Positions 1 to 6,181 of a stretch of 9,331 bases of DNA are shown in pieces. A program made the translations under genes and the position numbers. Numbering within the stretch: position 1 is the first letter of the stretch; every line of letters begins with the position of its first letter. This stretch comes from an uncultured Oscillospiraceae bacterium (GTDB taxonomy: Bacteria; Bacillota; Clostridia; Oscillospirales; Oscillospiraceae), in assembly GCA_900756495.1 (NCBI GenBank), contig CAAEKI010000313.1, positions 1 through 9,331 on the forward strand, given 5' to 3'. The notes below the pieces were generated by a model. The model had not been told where the DNA came from and did no database searches. It saw only the letters and a program-made list of their open reading frames with translations.

Positions 1-44
1 AAAAGCCCCGAGACCCTTTGAAAAACAAGGGTTTCAGGGCTTTT
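1..44 (-). terminator. Intrinsic terminator of the tRNA-Arg gene
   Basis: Read on the minus strand, a hairpin pairs AAGCCC...AACCCTTG with CAAAGGGT...GGGGCTT and ends in TTTT at the left edge of the window. It begins six bases after the encoded CCA of the tRNA, so it should end that transcript. The T-tract may continue beyond the window. Confidence 0.8.
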
Positions 45-49
45 CTCGT

Positions 50-126
50 TGGTACGGCCGAAGGGACTCGAACCCCCAACATTCAGAACCGGAATCTGAC
101 GCTCTATCCAATTGAACTACGGCCGC
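50..126 (-). tRNA. tRNA-Arg, anticodon CCG
   Basis: The minus strand folds into a full 77-nt cloverleaf. It has a 7-bp acceptor stem GCGGCCG/CGGCCGT (first pair G-U), T8-A9, a 4-bp D stem GTTC/GAGC, and a 5-bp anticodon stem TCAGA/TCTGA with loop TTCCGGT. The variable loop has five bases, and the T arm GGGGG-TTCGAGT-CCCTT contains two G-U pairs. Discriminator A and CCA are encoded. The anticodon at loop positions 3-5 is CCG, which reads the Arg codon CGG. It has its own promoter and terminator, so it is a single-gene unit rather than part of a tRNA cluster. Confidence 0.96.
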
Positions 127-156
127 ATATATCTTGTCGTCCCAACGTGCCCAATC

Positions 157-185
157 AGTATAGCAGAGATTCCAGGCTTTGTAAA
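157..185 (-). promoter_or_regulatory. SigA-type promoter of the tRNA-Arg gene
   Basis: On the minus strand, a -35 box TTTACA (180-185) is followed by a 17-base spacer and a -10 box TATACT (157-162). Both are close to the housekeeping consensus. The predicted start lies near 150, giving a 5' leader of about 24 bases to be removed by RNase P. Confidence 0.8.
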
Positions 186-225
186 GAAAAAGTTTTGCAA
201 AAAAGGTTCCGGCAGGGGAAAGATT

Positions 226-732
226 TTATGTGACAGGAACGGAGAGATCTGTGAAGAGCAGAGTGTGGGGTGGGAAAAAGGTGAAGAGAAGAATAAAAAC
301 GTCCAGAGCAGACACAATTGCGAAGATCAGGATCTGCAAGCGGCGGGAAAGGGGACGTTTCAGCGGGCGCGGCAGAAAAAATCCGGCTGCCATCAAAAGG
401 ACATAGAGGATAATATCGAACGCAAGAGAATCGGCTTGAAATGTAATATGAAAGAGGTATCCGATCATCAGCATCAGTGCGGACAGAATTGGCAGAGCGA
501 TGAGTCTGGGATAGAGTGAAGCACGTTCACCTAAGTGAGACAGAAGCAGAATAGAAACCAGATAGGGCCAGAAGAGAATTTTCAGATGTTCCCATAGACT
601 TTCATTGACGGGGGAAAAGAGTGCAGTCACGGGACTGGGGAACAAGTCATGGACAAAGTGCAGACAGGAGCCGGCCAGAGTGGCGATTACAAAGGCGAAC
701 AACGCCGCCTTGGAAAAACGGGGCAGGGGCAT
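226..732 (-). CDS. Small integral membrane protein, DUF6512-like
   Basis: This encodes a 168-residue, very hydrophobic protein of unknown function. About five membrane segments can be seen, near residues 8-26, 50-65, 76-97, 104-120 and 132-152. The best landmark is LFSPVNESLWEHLK at 38-51, just before an aromatic-rich segment. With the FFPP..LLF tail, this resembles the DUF6512 family as I remember it. The start is well supported by AGGAGGT six bases upstream of the ATG. The gene lies downstream of the corrinoid-protein terminator and shows no clear promoter, so it may depend on partial read-through or on an atypical promoter in 733-790. I see no catalytic motif and assign no function. The family call is from memory, not from a search. 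Confidence 0.8.
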   Translation of the reverse strand: MPLPRFSKAALFAFVIATLAGSCLHFVHDLFPSPVTALFSPVNESLWEHLKILFWPYLVSILLLSHLGERASLYPRLIALPILSALMLMIGYLFHITFQADSLAFDIILYVLLMAAGFFLPRPLKRPLSRRLQILIFAIVSALDVFILLFTFFPPHTLLFTDLSVPVT

Positions 733-790
733 AGAGTGACCTCCTTTTCTTTTCTGCTTGAAAGGTATGCCCGCAGATAAAAAATATGCG

Positions 791-826
791 AAAAGCGTGA
801 GAAGTCCCCGGGACGTCTCACGCTCA
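791..826 (-). terminator. Intrinsic terminator of the corrinoid-protein gene
   Basis: A 9-bp stem AGCGTGAGA/TCTCACGCT (794-802 and 816-824) has a further GTCCC/GGGAC pairing inside. Read on the minus strand it begins about 25 bases after the corrinoid stop codon, is followed by TTTT, and has a second T-run a few bases later. It separates the corrinoid gene from the downstream membrane-protein gene. Confidence 0.75.
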
Positions 827-849
827 AATTGGGAGAAGATATACGGACT

Positions 850-1482
850 TTAGGAGAAAAAATCAGCAGCCACGTTGGCGGCGGTAGCGGCATCAGACGT
901 ATAAGCGTCAGCGCCGATGGATCGGCAGAACTGAGCCGTTACTGGCGCACCGCCCACCATAATTTTTACTTTGTCGCGGATACCGGCGGCTTTTGCCTGC
1001 TCCACCACTTCGCCCATGGCGGCCATGGTAGTGGTCAACAGGGCGGAACAGGCGATGATACCGCACTGGTTATCAATGGCGGCCTGAACAAATTGCTCGG
1101 GGGACACGTCCACACCTAAATCGATGACTTCAATGCCCTTGCCCTCCAGCATCATACGGACCAGATTTTTTCCGATGTCATGCAGATCTCCTTTTACAGT
1201 TCCCAGACAGGCCCTGCCTAACGGCGCTACACCGGAATCTGCCATATAGGGTTTGAGCAGTTCGGTACCGGCATTCATAGCCCGCGCAGCCAGCAAAACC
1301 TCAGGCACAAAGACCTCGTTGTTTCTAAACCGTTCACCCACCATATTCATCCCGGCCAACAAGCCGTCTTCCAGGATGGCCTTTGGGGAAATTCCCTCTG
1401 CCAAGGCGTTCGGAACCAGCTCTTTGATCAGCTTGGCCCGCCCTTTCTGCAGGGCCTCGGAGATTTCCATTGCGATGCTCAT
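850..1482 (-). CDS. Corrinoid (B12-binding) methyl-carrier protein, MtbC/MttC type
   Basis: The 210-residue cytoplasmic protein has the two-part structure of the methyltransferase cognate corrinoid proteins. A helical cap domain covers about residues 1-88, and a Rossmann-like B12-binding domain covers about 90-210. The lower-ligand motif is DLHDIG at 99-104, with His101 the expected cobalt ligand. Ser146 in CSALLTTTM and the VGGAPV loop (176-181) complete the usual nucleotide-tail site. Length matches the family (about 210-220). In known systems such proteins carry a methyl group on cobalt from a substrate-specific methyltransferase (methylamines, methanol, glycine betaine, or methoxyaromatics) to a second methyltransferase. 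No such enzyme or activator is adjacent, so the substrate cannot be named. The ATG at 1482 follows AAAGGGG by about ten bases and is preferred to the internal ATG at codon 5. A structured leader lies just upstream, and a strong terminator follows. Confidence 0.93.
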   Translation of the reverse strand: MSIAMEISEALQKGRAKLIKELVPNALAEGISPKAILEDGLLAGMNMVGERFRNNEVFVPEVLLAARAMNAGTELLKPYMADSGVAPLGRACLGTVKGDLHDIGKNLVRMMLEGKGIEVIDLGVDVSPEQFVQAAIDNQCGIIACSALLTTTMAAMGEVVEQAKAAGIRDKVKIMVGGAPVTAQFCRSIGADAYTSDAATAANVAADFFS

Positions 1483-1525
1483 GACAACGTCGCCCCTTTC
1501 ATCATCTATGATAGAAAAATGGAAT

Positions 1526-1594
1526 GCAGAACAAGGATTAGGCGGATACTACCGCTATGTATCCGGAGTACGGAGCGCCCGTAATCCTCCCTGC
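1526..1594 (-). promoter_or_regulatory. Candidate structured RNA leader of the corrinoid gene
   Basis: On the minus strand the sequence can form a three-way junction. The closing stem AGGATTA/TAATCCT (1582-1588 with 1534-1540) is extended by GCAG/CTGC after an internal loop. One arm is TACGG/CCGTA with a five-base loop (1569-1583), sharing two bases with the closing stem. The second arm is a 7-bp stem CGGATAC/GTATCCG with a nine-base loop (1543-1565). The element starts near the transcription start predicted from the -10 at 1599-1604 and ends 43 bases before the ATG. I could not match it to a riboswitch class from memory; cobalamin-riboswitch core motifs are not seen. Confidence 0.4.
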
Positions 1595-1598
1595 GTTT

Positions 1599-1604
1599 AT
1601 TATA
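1599..1604 (-). promoter_or_regulatory. Possible -10 box for the corrinoid gene
   Basis: A perfect TATAAT is present on the minus strand, which would start transcription near 1592, at the edge of the folded leader. The region 16-18 bases upstream (TAGAGG and shifts of it) does not resemble TTGACA, and there is no extended TGn. The call therefore rests on the -10 and its position only. Confidence 0.3.
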
Positions 1605-1776
1605 AAGCGAAGCGAGCCATACCTCTATCATTTCTTAAAAAAACAAATATTTTTGTGGAAAGATCAAAAAGGAGTGACAACCGCACCCTGTTTTTGACAG
1701 GAAAAGCAAAGAAATTCGGGATAAATACCGTGTGTTGCTGGAAAGTCGGCAGAATGTGGAGGCGTAAAATCGGAAT

Positions 1777-1806
1777 GCCCGATGGCATCGCTGTTGGGCG
1801 TTTTTT
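1777..1806 (+). terminator. Terminator-like hairpin upstream of spoIVB (first of three)
   Basis: The stem GCCCGAT/GTTGGGC (1777-1783 and 1793-1799, with G-U pairs) is followed by G and TTTTTT. An alternative inner fold CGAT-GGC-ATCG overlaps it. No plus-strand gene lies upstream in the window, so its purpose is unclear. It could end a small RNA, or transcripts running antisense to the corrinoid gene. Confidence 0.45.
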
Positions 1807-1829
1807 CCAAGGGAATGGCGTGTTTCATT

Positions 1830-1861
1830 GCCAGCGGTGAGAGGCGTTTTTTTTCGCTGGC
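1830..1861 (+). repeat. Inverted repeat with T8 in its loop (second of three)
   Basis: Perfect 7-bp arms GCCAGCG (1830-1836) and CGCTGGC (1855-1861) enclose an 18-base loop containing eight T residues. The T-run sits inside the hairpin rather than after it, so this is not a standard terminator. A short upstream stem GCC/GGC just before the T-run is too weak to rely on. Confidence 0.35.
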
Positions 1862-1881
1862 TTGGCCCATAATGATTCTGG

Positions 1882-1910
1882 CGCGGATCGCGGTCCGTGT
1901 TTTTGATTTT
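1882..1910 (+). terminator. Hairpin and T-tract just upstream of spoIVB (third of three)
   Basis: The stem CGCGGA/TCCGTG (1882-1887 and 1894-1899, one G-U pair) with a six-base loop is followed by TTTTTGATTTT. It ends only 20 bases before the spoIVB start codon and nine bases before its ribosome site. If the spoIVB promoter lies upstream, for example near the CATAATG at 1868, this would act inside the leader as an attenuator. Otherwise it insulates the gene from read-through. Confidence 0.35.
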
Positions 1911-1930
1911 AATGATAAAGGGGTGGTTGC

Positions 1931-3073
1931 ATGAAGGAGGAGCAACAGACGCGGCTCTGGGCGGTGGGGCCGTTATGTATTGCGGCCCTGGTGCTGGCTG
2001 TGAGCGTGGCTTTTTTTTCTCTGTATGGGACTGGACAAGCGGCGGTGCAGGCCATGTCGGGGGCCGGGGAAGAAACTGCTGTGGCCGCTTGGAGTGTTCG
2101 GACGGCGGCGCCATCAGAGATAGCAGGGAGACAGGTGGTTCCTATGGGCCGGGCCGTGGGAATCAAGCTGTTTTCCGATGGCGTCATGGTTGTAGGCTTT
2201 TCAGAAATTGCAACGGAGGAGGGCCGCAGCGCCCCGGCCAGAGACTGCGGATTGAAGGAAGGCGACATTATCACCCACATCAACAGCACTGAAGTGGACA
2301 CCATTGAAGAGGTTCAGGCCCTGCTTCAGGAATTGGAGGGGGCCACCATGAGTATCCGGGCGATGCGGGATGACAGGCAGATTCAAATAAGCGCTCAGGC
2401 AGTGCAGTGCAGTGCGGACGGAAGCTATAAGCTGGGCGCCTGGATTCGGGATTCCATGGCAGGGATCGGCACGATAACGTTCTACGACCCTGAATCGGGG
2501 ATATTTGGGGCACTGGGGCACGGTATCAACGATGTAGATACTGCTCAACTCATGCCGCTTCAGGCTGGCAGCATTATGTATGCTGAGGTTACCGACGTTC
2601 AGAAGGGGGCCAGCGGGGCGCCTGGCGAACTCCACGGGACCTTTCAGGTAAACCGGGATATGGGTGACCTCTTCGCCAATACCGGTAGCGGCGTGTTTGG
2701 TACACTGTCGGACGCGAGCCTGGTCAATGGGATCGAACCTGTAGCAGTGGCAGAACGCAGTGAGGTGCAGGTAGGCCCTGCTGTCATCCGTTCCAACATT
2801 GCGGGAGAAAAAGTGGAGGAATACCAAGTGGAAATTACGCGCATCTATCCCTCCAATGGCGAAGATACCCGCAATCTGATGGTGAAGGTCACGGATCCTG
2901 CCTTGTTGGATGCGACCGGTGGGATTGTGCAGGGGATGTCGGGCTCTCCGATCCTTCAAAACGGAAAGCTTGTTGGGGCTGTGACTCATGTGCTGGTCAA
3001 CGATCCCACACAGGGCTATGGAATTTTAGCGGAAAACATGCTGGCTCAGGCTTCGGTGGGGCAGTGCGCCTAG
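1931..3073 (+). CDS. SpoIVB, PDZ-domain serine peptidase of the sigma-K checkpoint
   Basis: This 380-residue forespore protease has an N-terminal membrane anchor at about 13-36, a PDZ domain at about 75-155 (with the CGLKEGDIITHINS stretch) and a C-terminal S55 peptidase domain. Residues matching the catalytic triad of B. subtilis SpoIVB (His236, Asp363, Ser378) are His197 in GALGHGIND, Asp322 in VTDP and Ser337 in GMSGSP. Spacings are nearly identical, and THVLVNDPTQGYGI near the end is a further hallmark. It is shorter than the B. subtilis protein (426 residues), mainly in the N-terminal part. In B. subtilis SpoIVB is made in the forespore, crosses the inner membrane and cleaves SpoIVFA to release pro-sigma-K processing. 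The conserved position immediately upstream of spo0A supports the call. ATG 1931 follows AAAGGGGTGG with four bases between. No good forespore sigma-factor promoter is visible. Confidence 0.97.
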   Translation: MKEEQQTRLWAVGPLCIAALVLAVSVAFFSLYGTGQAAVQAMSGAGEETAVAAWSVRTAAPSEIAGRQVVPMGRAVGIKLFSDGVMVVGFSEIATEEGRSAPARDCGLKEGDIITHINSTEVDTIEEVQALLQELEGATMSIRAMRDDRQIQISAQAVQCSADGSYKLGAWIRDSMAGIGTITFYDPESGIFGALGHGINDVDTAQLMPLQAGSIMYAEVTDVQKGASGAPGELHGTFQVNRDMGDLFANTGSGVFGTLSDASLVNGIEPVAVAERSEVQVGPAVIRSNIAGEKVEEYQVEITRIYPSNGEDTRNLMVKVTDPALLDATGGIVQGMSGSPILQNGKLVGAVTHVLVNDPTQGYGILAENMLAQASVGQCA

Positions 3074-3101
3074 TGGCCGGCTGAGGCGGAGCGACTGGAA
3101 G

Positions 3102-3150
3102 GGGAACGGAGTGCGTTGGCTCTCCGTTCCCTCCGGCTTTTATCGTTTTT
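3102..3150 (+). terminator. Intrinsic terminator after spoIVB
   Basis: Perfect 10-bp arms GGGAACGGAG (3102-3111) and CTCCGTTCCC (3122-3131) are separated by a ten-base loop and followed by CTTTTATCGTTTTT. It begins about 30 bases after the spoIVB stop, so spo0A should be transcribed mainly from its own promoter. Confidence 0.85.
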
Positions 3151-3192
3151 ACGACATACATAGGAAAAAGACGGGGGAAAATTGGCGGAGCA

Positions 3193-3290
3193 TGTCAAAA
3201 TCCGTCGGAAGAGGGTCGAGAAAAGTCGAATTCTTATAATCCAAAAAATTCCAAAAAAGTATTGCGTTTGCAGACGAATTATGCTAAATT
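3193..3290 (+). promoter_or_regulatory. Candidate spo0A promoter region with 0A-box-like sites
   Basis: Two sequences each differ at one base from the Spo0A box TGTCGAA: TGTCAAA at 3193-3199 and AGTCGAA at 3224-3230. A TATAAT stands at 3235-3240 without a good -35. Further down, GACGAATTA (3273-3281) fits the sigma-H -10 pattern, but no AGGA-type -35 precedes it at the proper distance. It overlaps a possible extended -10, TGCTAAATT (3282-3290). The arrangement suits the known autoregulation and sigma-H control of spo0A in Bacillus, but the individual sites are weak. Confidence 0.35.
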
Positions 3291-3360
3291 ATTGGCAACC
3301 GGTAAAATGCCTTGGCCTGGGCGCAAGCAAGGAGCAGAGAACTGCGGAAAGGGAGTCGTA

Positions 3361-4134
3361 ATGGATAAAAAGAAGATCTTGGTGGCGGATGCCAGTGAGG
3401 AGTTTCGCCGCCTTTTTGTGGGTGCCGTGAGCGGAGAACACGATATGGTGTTGGCAGGGGAGACCAGTGACGGCCAGGAGACGGTGGATTTGGCCCGGGA
3501 GACTGGGCCAGATGTAGTGGTGATGGATCTGGTGCTTTCCCGCATGGAGGGGATGGAAGTGCTGAAGGAGCTGAGTACACTGTCGCCCAGACCGCGGATT
3601 CTGGTACTCTCCGGCTTTGCCAGAGGTAATGTGGCTGATACAGCAGCCCAGCTGGGAGCCGACTACTGTATGATGAAGCCGTGCAAGACCTCCTCTGTGC
3701 TGGAGTGCATCCGCCGCCTGACCGACCAGATTCCCGCAGATGGAGAGGATATCCGGGAGGGAACACGGGGGCAAAGCCTGGAGAGCACAGTTACTGCTAT
3801 TATCCATGAGATTGGGGTACCCGCTCATATCAAGGGCTATCAATACCTGCGGGAAGCAATTATCATTGCGGTGGAGGATATGGATGTCATCAACGCAGTG
3901 ACCAAAATACTGTACCCGGAGGTGGCAAAACGCTTTGGCACGACTGCCAGCCGCGTAGAGCGGGCCATCCGGCATGCCATTGAGGTCGCCTGGGATCGGG
4001 GCGATCTGGAGACCCTCCAGAAGTATTTTGGGTACACCGTTTCCAATGCCAAGGGTAAGCCCACCAATTCGGAATTTATTGCGATGATTGCCGATCGGTT
4101 GCAGTTGGAGCGAAAGAATAAAAATGAGCTATAA
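3361..4134 (+). CDS. Spo0A, master response regulator of sporulation
   Basis: The 257-residue DNA-binding response regulator consists of a receiver domain (about 5-122), a linker, and the Spo0A effector domain (about 140-252). The effector part is canonical: [14 protein letters not shown] at 151-164, the recognition region [18 protein letters not shown] at 194-211 and [15 protein letters not shown] at 233-247. The receiver keeps the phospho-acceptor Asp56, Ser84 and Lys106. It carries Ala at position 11, where Bacillus and Clostridium have a second acidic residue (DD), and LS after Asp56 where MP is usual. Phosphorylated Spo0A commits the cell to sporulation by binding 0A boxes. The ATG at 3361 follows GGGAG and gives the family-typical N terminus (B. 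subtilis 267 residues). The frame stays open to a TTG at 3262, but that would add 33 untypical residues. The gene stands alone after the spoIVB terminator. Confidence 0.97.
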   Translation: MDKKKILVADASEEFRRLFVGAVSGEHDMVLAGETSDGQETVDLARETGPDVVVMDLVLSRMEGMEVLKELSTLSPRPRILVLSGFARGNVADTAAQLGADYCMMKPCKTSSVLECIRRLTDQIPADGEDIREGTRGQSLESTVTAIIHEIGVPAHIKGYQYLREAIIIAVEDMDVINAVTKILYPEVAKRFGTTASRVERAIRHAIEVAWDRGDLETLQKYFGYTVSNAKGKPTNSEFIAMIADRLQLERKNKNEL

Positions 4135-4180
4135 CCAGTTTGAAGGCCCTGCCAGACAAGCGGCAGGGCCTTCAAACTGG
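4135..4180. terminator. Perfect 19-bp hairpin between convergent spo0A and the TRAP operon
   Basis: The arms 4135-4153 and 4162-4180 are perfectly complementary over 19 bp (beginning CCAGTTTGAAGG), with an eight-base loop. It starts directly at the spo0A stop codon and lies 59 bases beyond the dctQ stop on the other strand. Neither side has an adjoining T-run; the nearest on the minus strand is a TTTTT about 11 bases beyond. It probably serves as a shared transcript end or 3' stabiliser for both units. Confidence 0.65.
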
Positions 4181-4239
4181 TAAATAAGGGAGCAAAAAAG
4201 GTGAAATCTGAATGAAGGGATGATAAAACCGAAAAATAC

Positions 4240-4794
4240 TTACTTTCTGGACAGTGTGTTGGCCTGCGGAGGCGGGGTATTTTTGACAGCAGTGATAAAG
4301 TAGTCAATGGTATCGAAAAACAGGATGACGGTAAACAGCGTAAAGCCAATGCCCATGAGATAGGCAAAGGGGTAATAGGGGATAAAAAGAGTAGTGGTTG
4401 TAATTCCATCCACCAGGAATGAGCCTGCCTGTTTAAAGGCGCAGTATGTGGTAATAAGGCAGGTGACAGTAGTGAGCGCTGAAATGCAACCGTTAAATAC
4501 GGCCTTGAAGCGCCAAGGCAGGCGATCGGTGAAGAGCGTGACGCAGACATGTCCACCGTCTCGTTGGGTGACAGCATAGCCGAATGAAATAATGACTACC
4601 ATCATCATCTCTGTCATCTCATAGGTGCCCAGGATATAAAGGCTGACGCCGGGGATGAGCGAGGTAATTAGCCGCAGCACGACATCCACGGTCATCAGGC
4701 ATGTGATAAAGAACATAGCAGCCATGCCCACATATCCGAAGGAACCTGAGATTTTATAGAATGCGTTTCGAACGGTATAGTAAGGAGTTCTCAT
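4240..4794 (-). CDS. TRAP transporter small permease subunit (DctQ family)
   Basis: The 184-residue membrane protein has four predicted membrane helices, near 20-43, 50-75, 96-118 and 130-158. The family-like motif GGHVCVTLFTDRLP lies between the second and third. Together with the large permease and the binding lipoprotein it forms a sodium- or proton-driven TRAP importer for an organic acid. The frame opens nine bases earlier at GTG 4803, but ATG 4794 is chosen because GGGAGG sits eight bases before it and would overlap the GTG start. The preceding dctM stop is only 13 bases upstream, so the two are very likely translated together. It is the last gene of the operon. DctQ usually stands between DctP and DctM; here it follows DctM. 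Confidence 0.92.
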   Translation of the reverse strand: MRTPYYTVRNAFYKISGSFGYVGMAAMFFITCLMTVDVVLRLITSLIPGVSLYILGTYEMTEMMMVVIISFGYAVTQRDGGHVCVTLFTDRLPWRFKAVFNGCISALTTVTCLITTYCAFKQAGSFLVDGITTTTLFIPYYPFAYLMGIGFTLFTVILFFDTIDYFITAVKNTPPPQANTLSRK

Positions 4795-4807
4795 CTTGCA
4801 CACCTCC

Positions 4808-6109
4808 CTAGTACATCAGGCCCGGCAGGAAAAGGGCCAGCTGAGGGAAGATAATAACAACAGCTACCGCTGCGAAGAGGGCGAAGATAAAGGGGACCAC
4901 CCCTTGGAAGACCCGGTGCAGGGGTACGTCCTTGGCTACGCCGGAGATGACATAGGCATTCAGACCTACGGGAGGCGTAATGAGACCGGTCTCCATGACC
5001 ATGACCATCAACACACCGAACCAGATGGGATCGAAGCCCAGAGTCTTGATGATGGGCAGAAAGATGGGAACTAAAAGCATGACCATGGACAGGGAATCCA
5101 TGATACAACCGAGAGCCACATAGACCAGAAGAATCAATACCAGTATCAGGTAGCGGGATACTGGCAGAGAGGAAATAACAGAGGCTAAAGCGGTGGGAAG
5201 CCCGCTTACCGTGAGGAATGCGCCGAAGACATATGCCCCAATGATGATGAGAAAGATCATGGCAGTAGTTTTCAGCGACTCAAAGAGGGCGGTTTTGATA
5301 TTGGACCAGTTGGCCTTTTTGCGGATAATCATGAAGATAAACGCGCCGAAAGCCCCGATGGCTGCGCCTTCATTGGCCGTGAAAAGGCCAATGAAGATAC
5401 CGCCGATGACCACGACGAAGAGGATCAGAATGGGCACCACATTTTTGAGAGAAGAAAGCTTTTCATGAATGGTATACCTATCCCCTTTGGGCCCCAGCGC
5501 GGGTTTGCGTACCACCTGGATGACGATGGTAGCAATAAAAAACAGGGACAGAAGGATGCCCGGCAGGATACCGGCGGCAAACAGGGCGCCGATGGACTCC
5601 TCTGCGGAGATACCGTACAGGATAAAGCCCACGCTGGGCGGGATTAGGATGCCCAGAGTTCCGCCTGCCGCCAGACAGCCGGTAGACAGTGCATCGTCAT
5701 ATTTGTATTTTTTCATTTCGGGCAGGCAGACTACCCCCATGGTGGCGGCGCAGGCTGTACTGGAGCCGCAGATGGCAGCAAACCCTGCACAGGCCGCAAT
5801 GGTAGCTACCGCCAACCCGCCCGGGACCCGCCCCAGGAACTTGTGGCAGAAATCATACAGATCGCCGCTCAGGCCGGCGTGGAATGCAAATTGTCCCATC
5901 AAAACGAAGAGGGGAATGACGGAGAGATCGAAATTGGAGCTTCTGGAAAAAGGTACACTCTGGAGCACGCCCATGGCAGCTTTGATCGAGACAACCATGG
6001 CGTATCCCACAAAACCGACAAAGAGCATGGTAAAACCGATATTTTTACCTGCCAGCAGAAGTACGATCAGCAGGATAATCCCAAGAACGCCAATCATCAG
6101 ACTAGACAA
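4808..6109 (-). CDS. TRAP transporter large permease subunit (DctM family)
   Basis: The 433-residue protein with about 12 hydrophobic segments is the substrate-translocating subunit of a TRAP importer. Family hallmarks are GSSTACAATMGVVCLPEM, then LSTGCLAAGGTLGILIPPSV and FAAGILPG in the first half, and ETGLITPPVGLNAYVI in the second half. Length is normal for DctM. The start is probably TTG at 6109, because AAAGGA lies about nine bases upstream. The next in-frame ATG (6097) would be about 20 bases from that site. The gene follows dctP after a 72-base gap containing a hairpin and ends 13 bases before dctQ. Substrate is not readable from the sequence. The operon context with an arylcarboxylate decarboxylase suggests an aromatic acid. 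Confidence 0.95.
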   Translation of the reverse strand: MSSLMIGVLGIILLIVLLLAGKNIGFTMLFVGFVGYAMVVSIKAAMGVLQSVPFSRSSNFDLSVIPLFVLMGQFAFHAGLSGDLYDFCHKFLGRVPGGLAVATIAACAGFAAICGSSTACAATMGVVCLPEMKKYKYDDALSTGCLAAGGTLGILIPPSVGFILYGISAEESIGALFAAGILPGILLSLFFIATIVIQVVRKPALGPKGDRYTIHEKLSSLKNVVPILILFVVVIGGIFIGLFTANEGAAIGAFGAFIFMIIRKKANWSNIKTALFESLKTTAMIFLIIIGAYVFGAFLTVSGLPTALASVISSLPVSRYLILVLILLVYVALGCIMDSLSMVMLLVPIFLPIIKTLGFDPIWFGVLMVMVMETGLITPPVGLNAYVISGVAKDVPLHRVFQGVVPFIFALFAAVAVVIIFPQLALFLPGLMY

Positions 6110-6136
6110 GCAACATCATCCTTTCTCTTTACAGAG

Positions 6137-6168
6137 GGCAGCCGAACCAAAGACCGGGGCGCGCTGCC
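6137..6168 (-). promoter_or_regulatory. Hairpin between dctP and dctM
   Basis: Arms GGCAGC (6137-6142) and GCTGCC (6163-6168) enclose a GC-rich 20-base loop in the 72-base gap between the two genes. There is no T-run at its minus-strand exit, so it is not a full terminator. Such intergenic hairpins often shield the 3' end of the binding-protein message so that more of it is made than of the permease. Confidence 0.4.
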
Positions 6169-6181
6169 GGACAGATTTTCT

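Larger units (their letters stand above)
1483..1930. other. 448-bp gap without a convincing gene
   Basis: No open frame here has a good ribosome site together with protein-like composition. Next to the corrinoid gene there is a nested inverted-repeat region (1526-1594). The middle, 1605-1770, is A-rich and featureless apart from an isolated TTGACA at 1694-1699 that lacks a -10 at suitable distance. The spoIVB-proximal part holds three hairpin/T-tract elements. In many spore-formers recN precedes spoIVB. No recN remnant was recognised here. Confidence 0.6.

Noticed and set aside
1694..1727. Promoter for a small RNA based on TTGACA at 1694
   Set aside because: No acceptable -10 lies 16-18 bases downstream (CGGGAT at 17). 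The nearest AT-rich hexamers are 20-22 bases away.
1253..1840. Plus-strand open frame of 195 codons across the corrinoid gene and the following gap
   Set aside because: Its first half is antisense to the well-supported corrinoid gene and the rest has no protein-like pattern or ribosome site.
2201..2989. Minus-strand open frame of 262 codons over spoIVB
   Set aside because: It is the complement of a gene with all SpoIVB catalytic motifs, and its own translation shows no family features.
3262..3360. N-terminal extension of Spo0A from TTG 3262
   Set aside because: It would add 33 residues not found in the family, lies over the candidate promoter, and has no ribosome site. ATG 3361 gives the normal receiver start.
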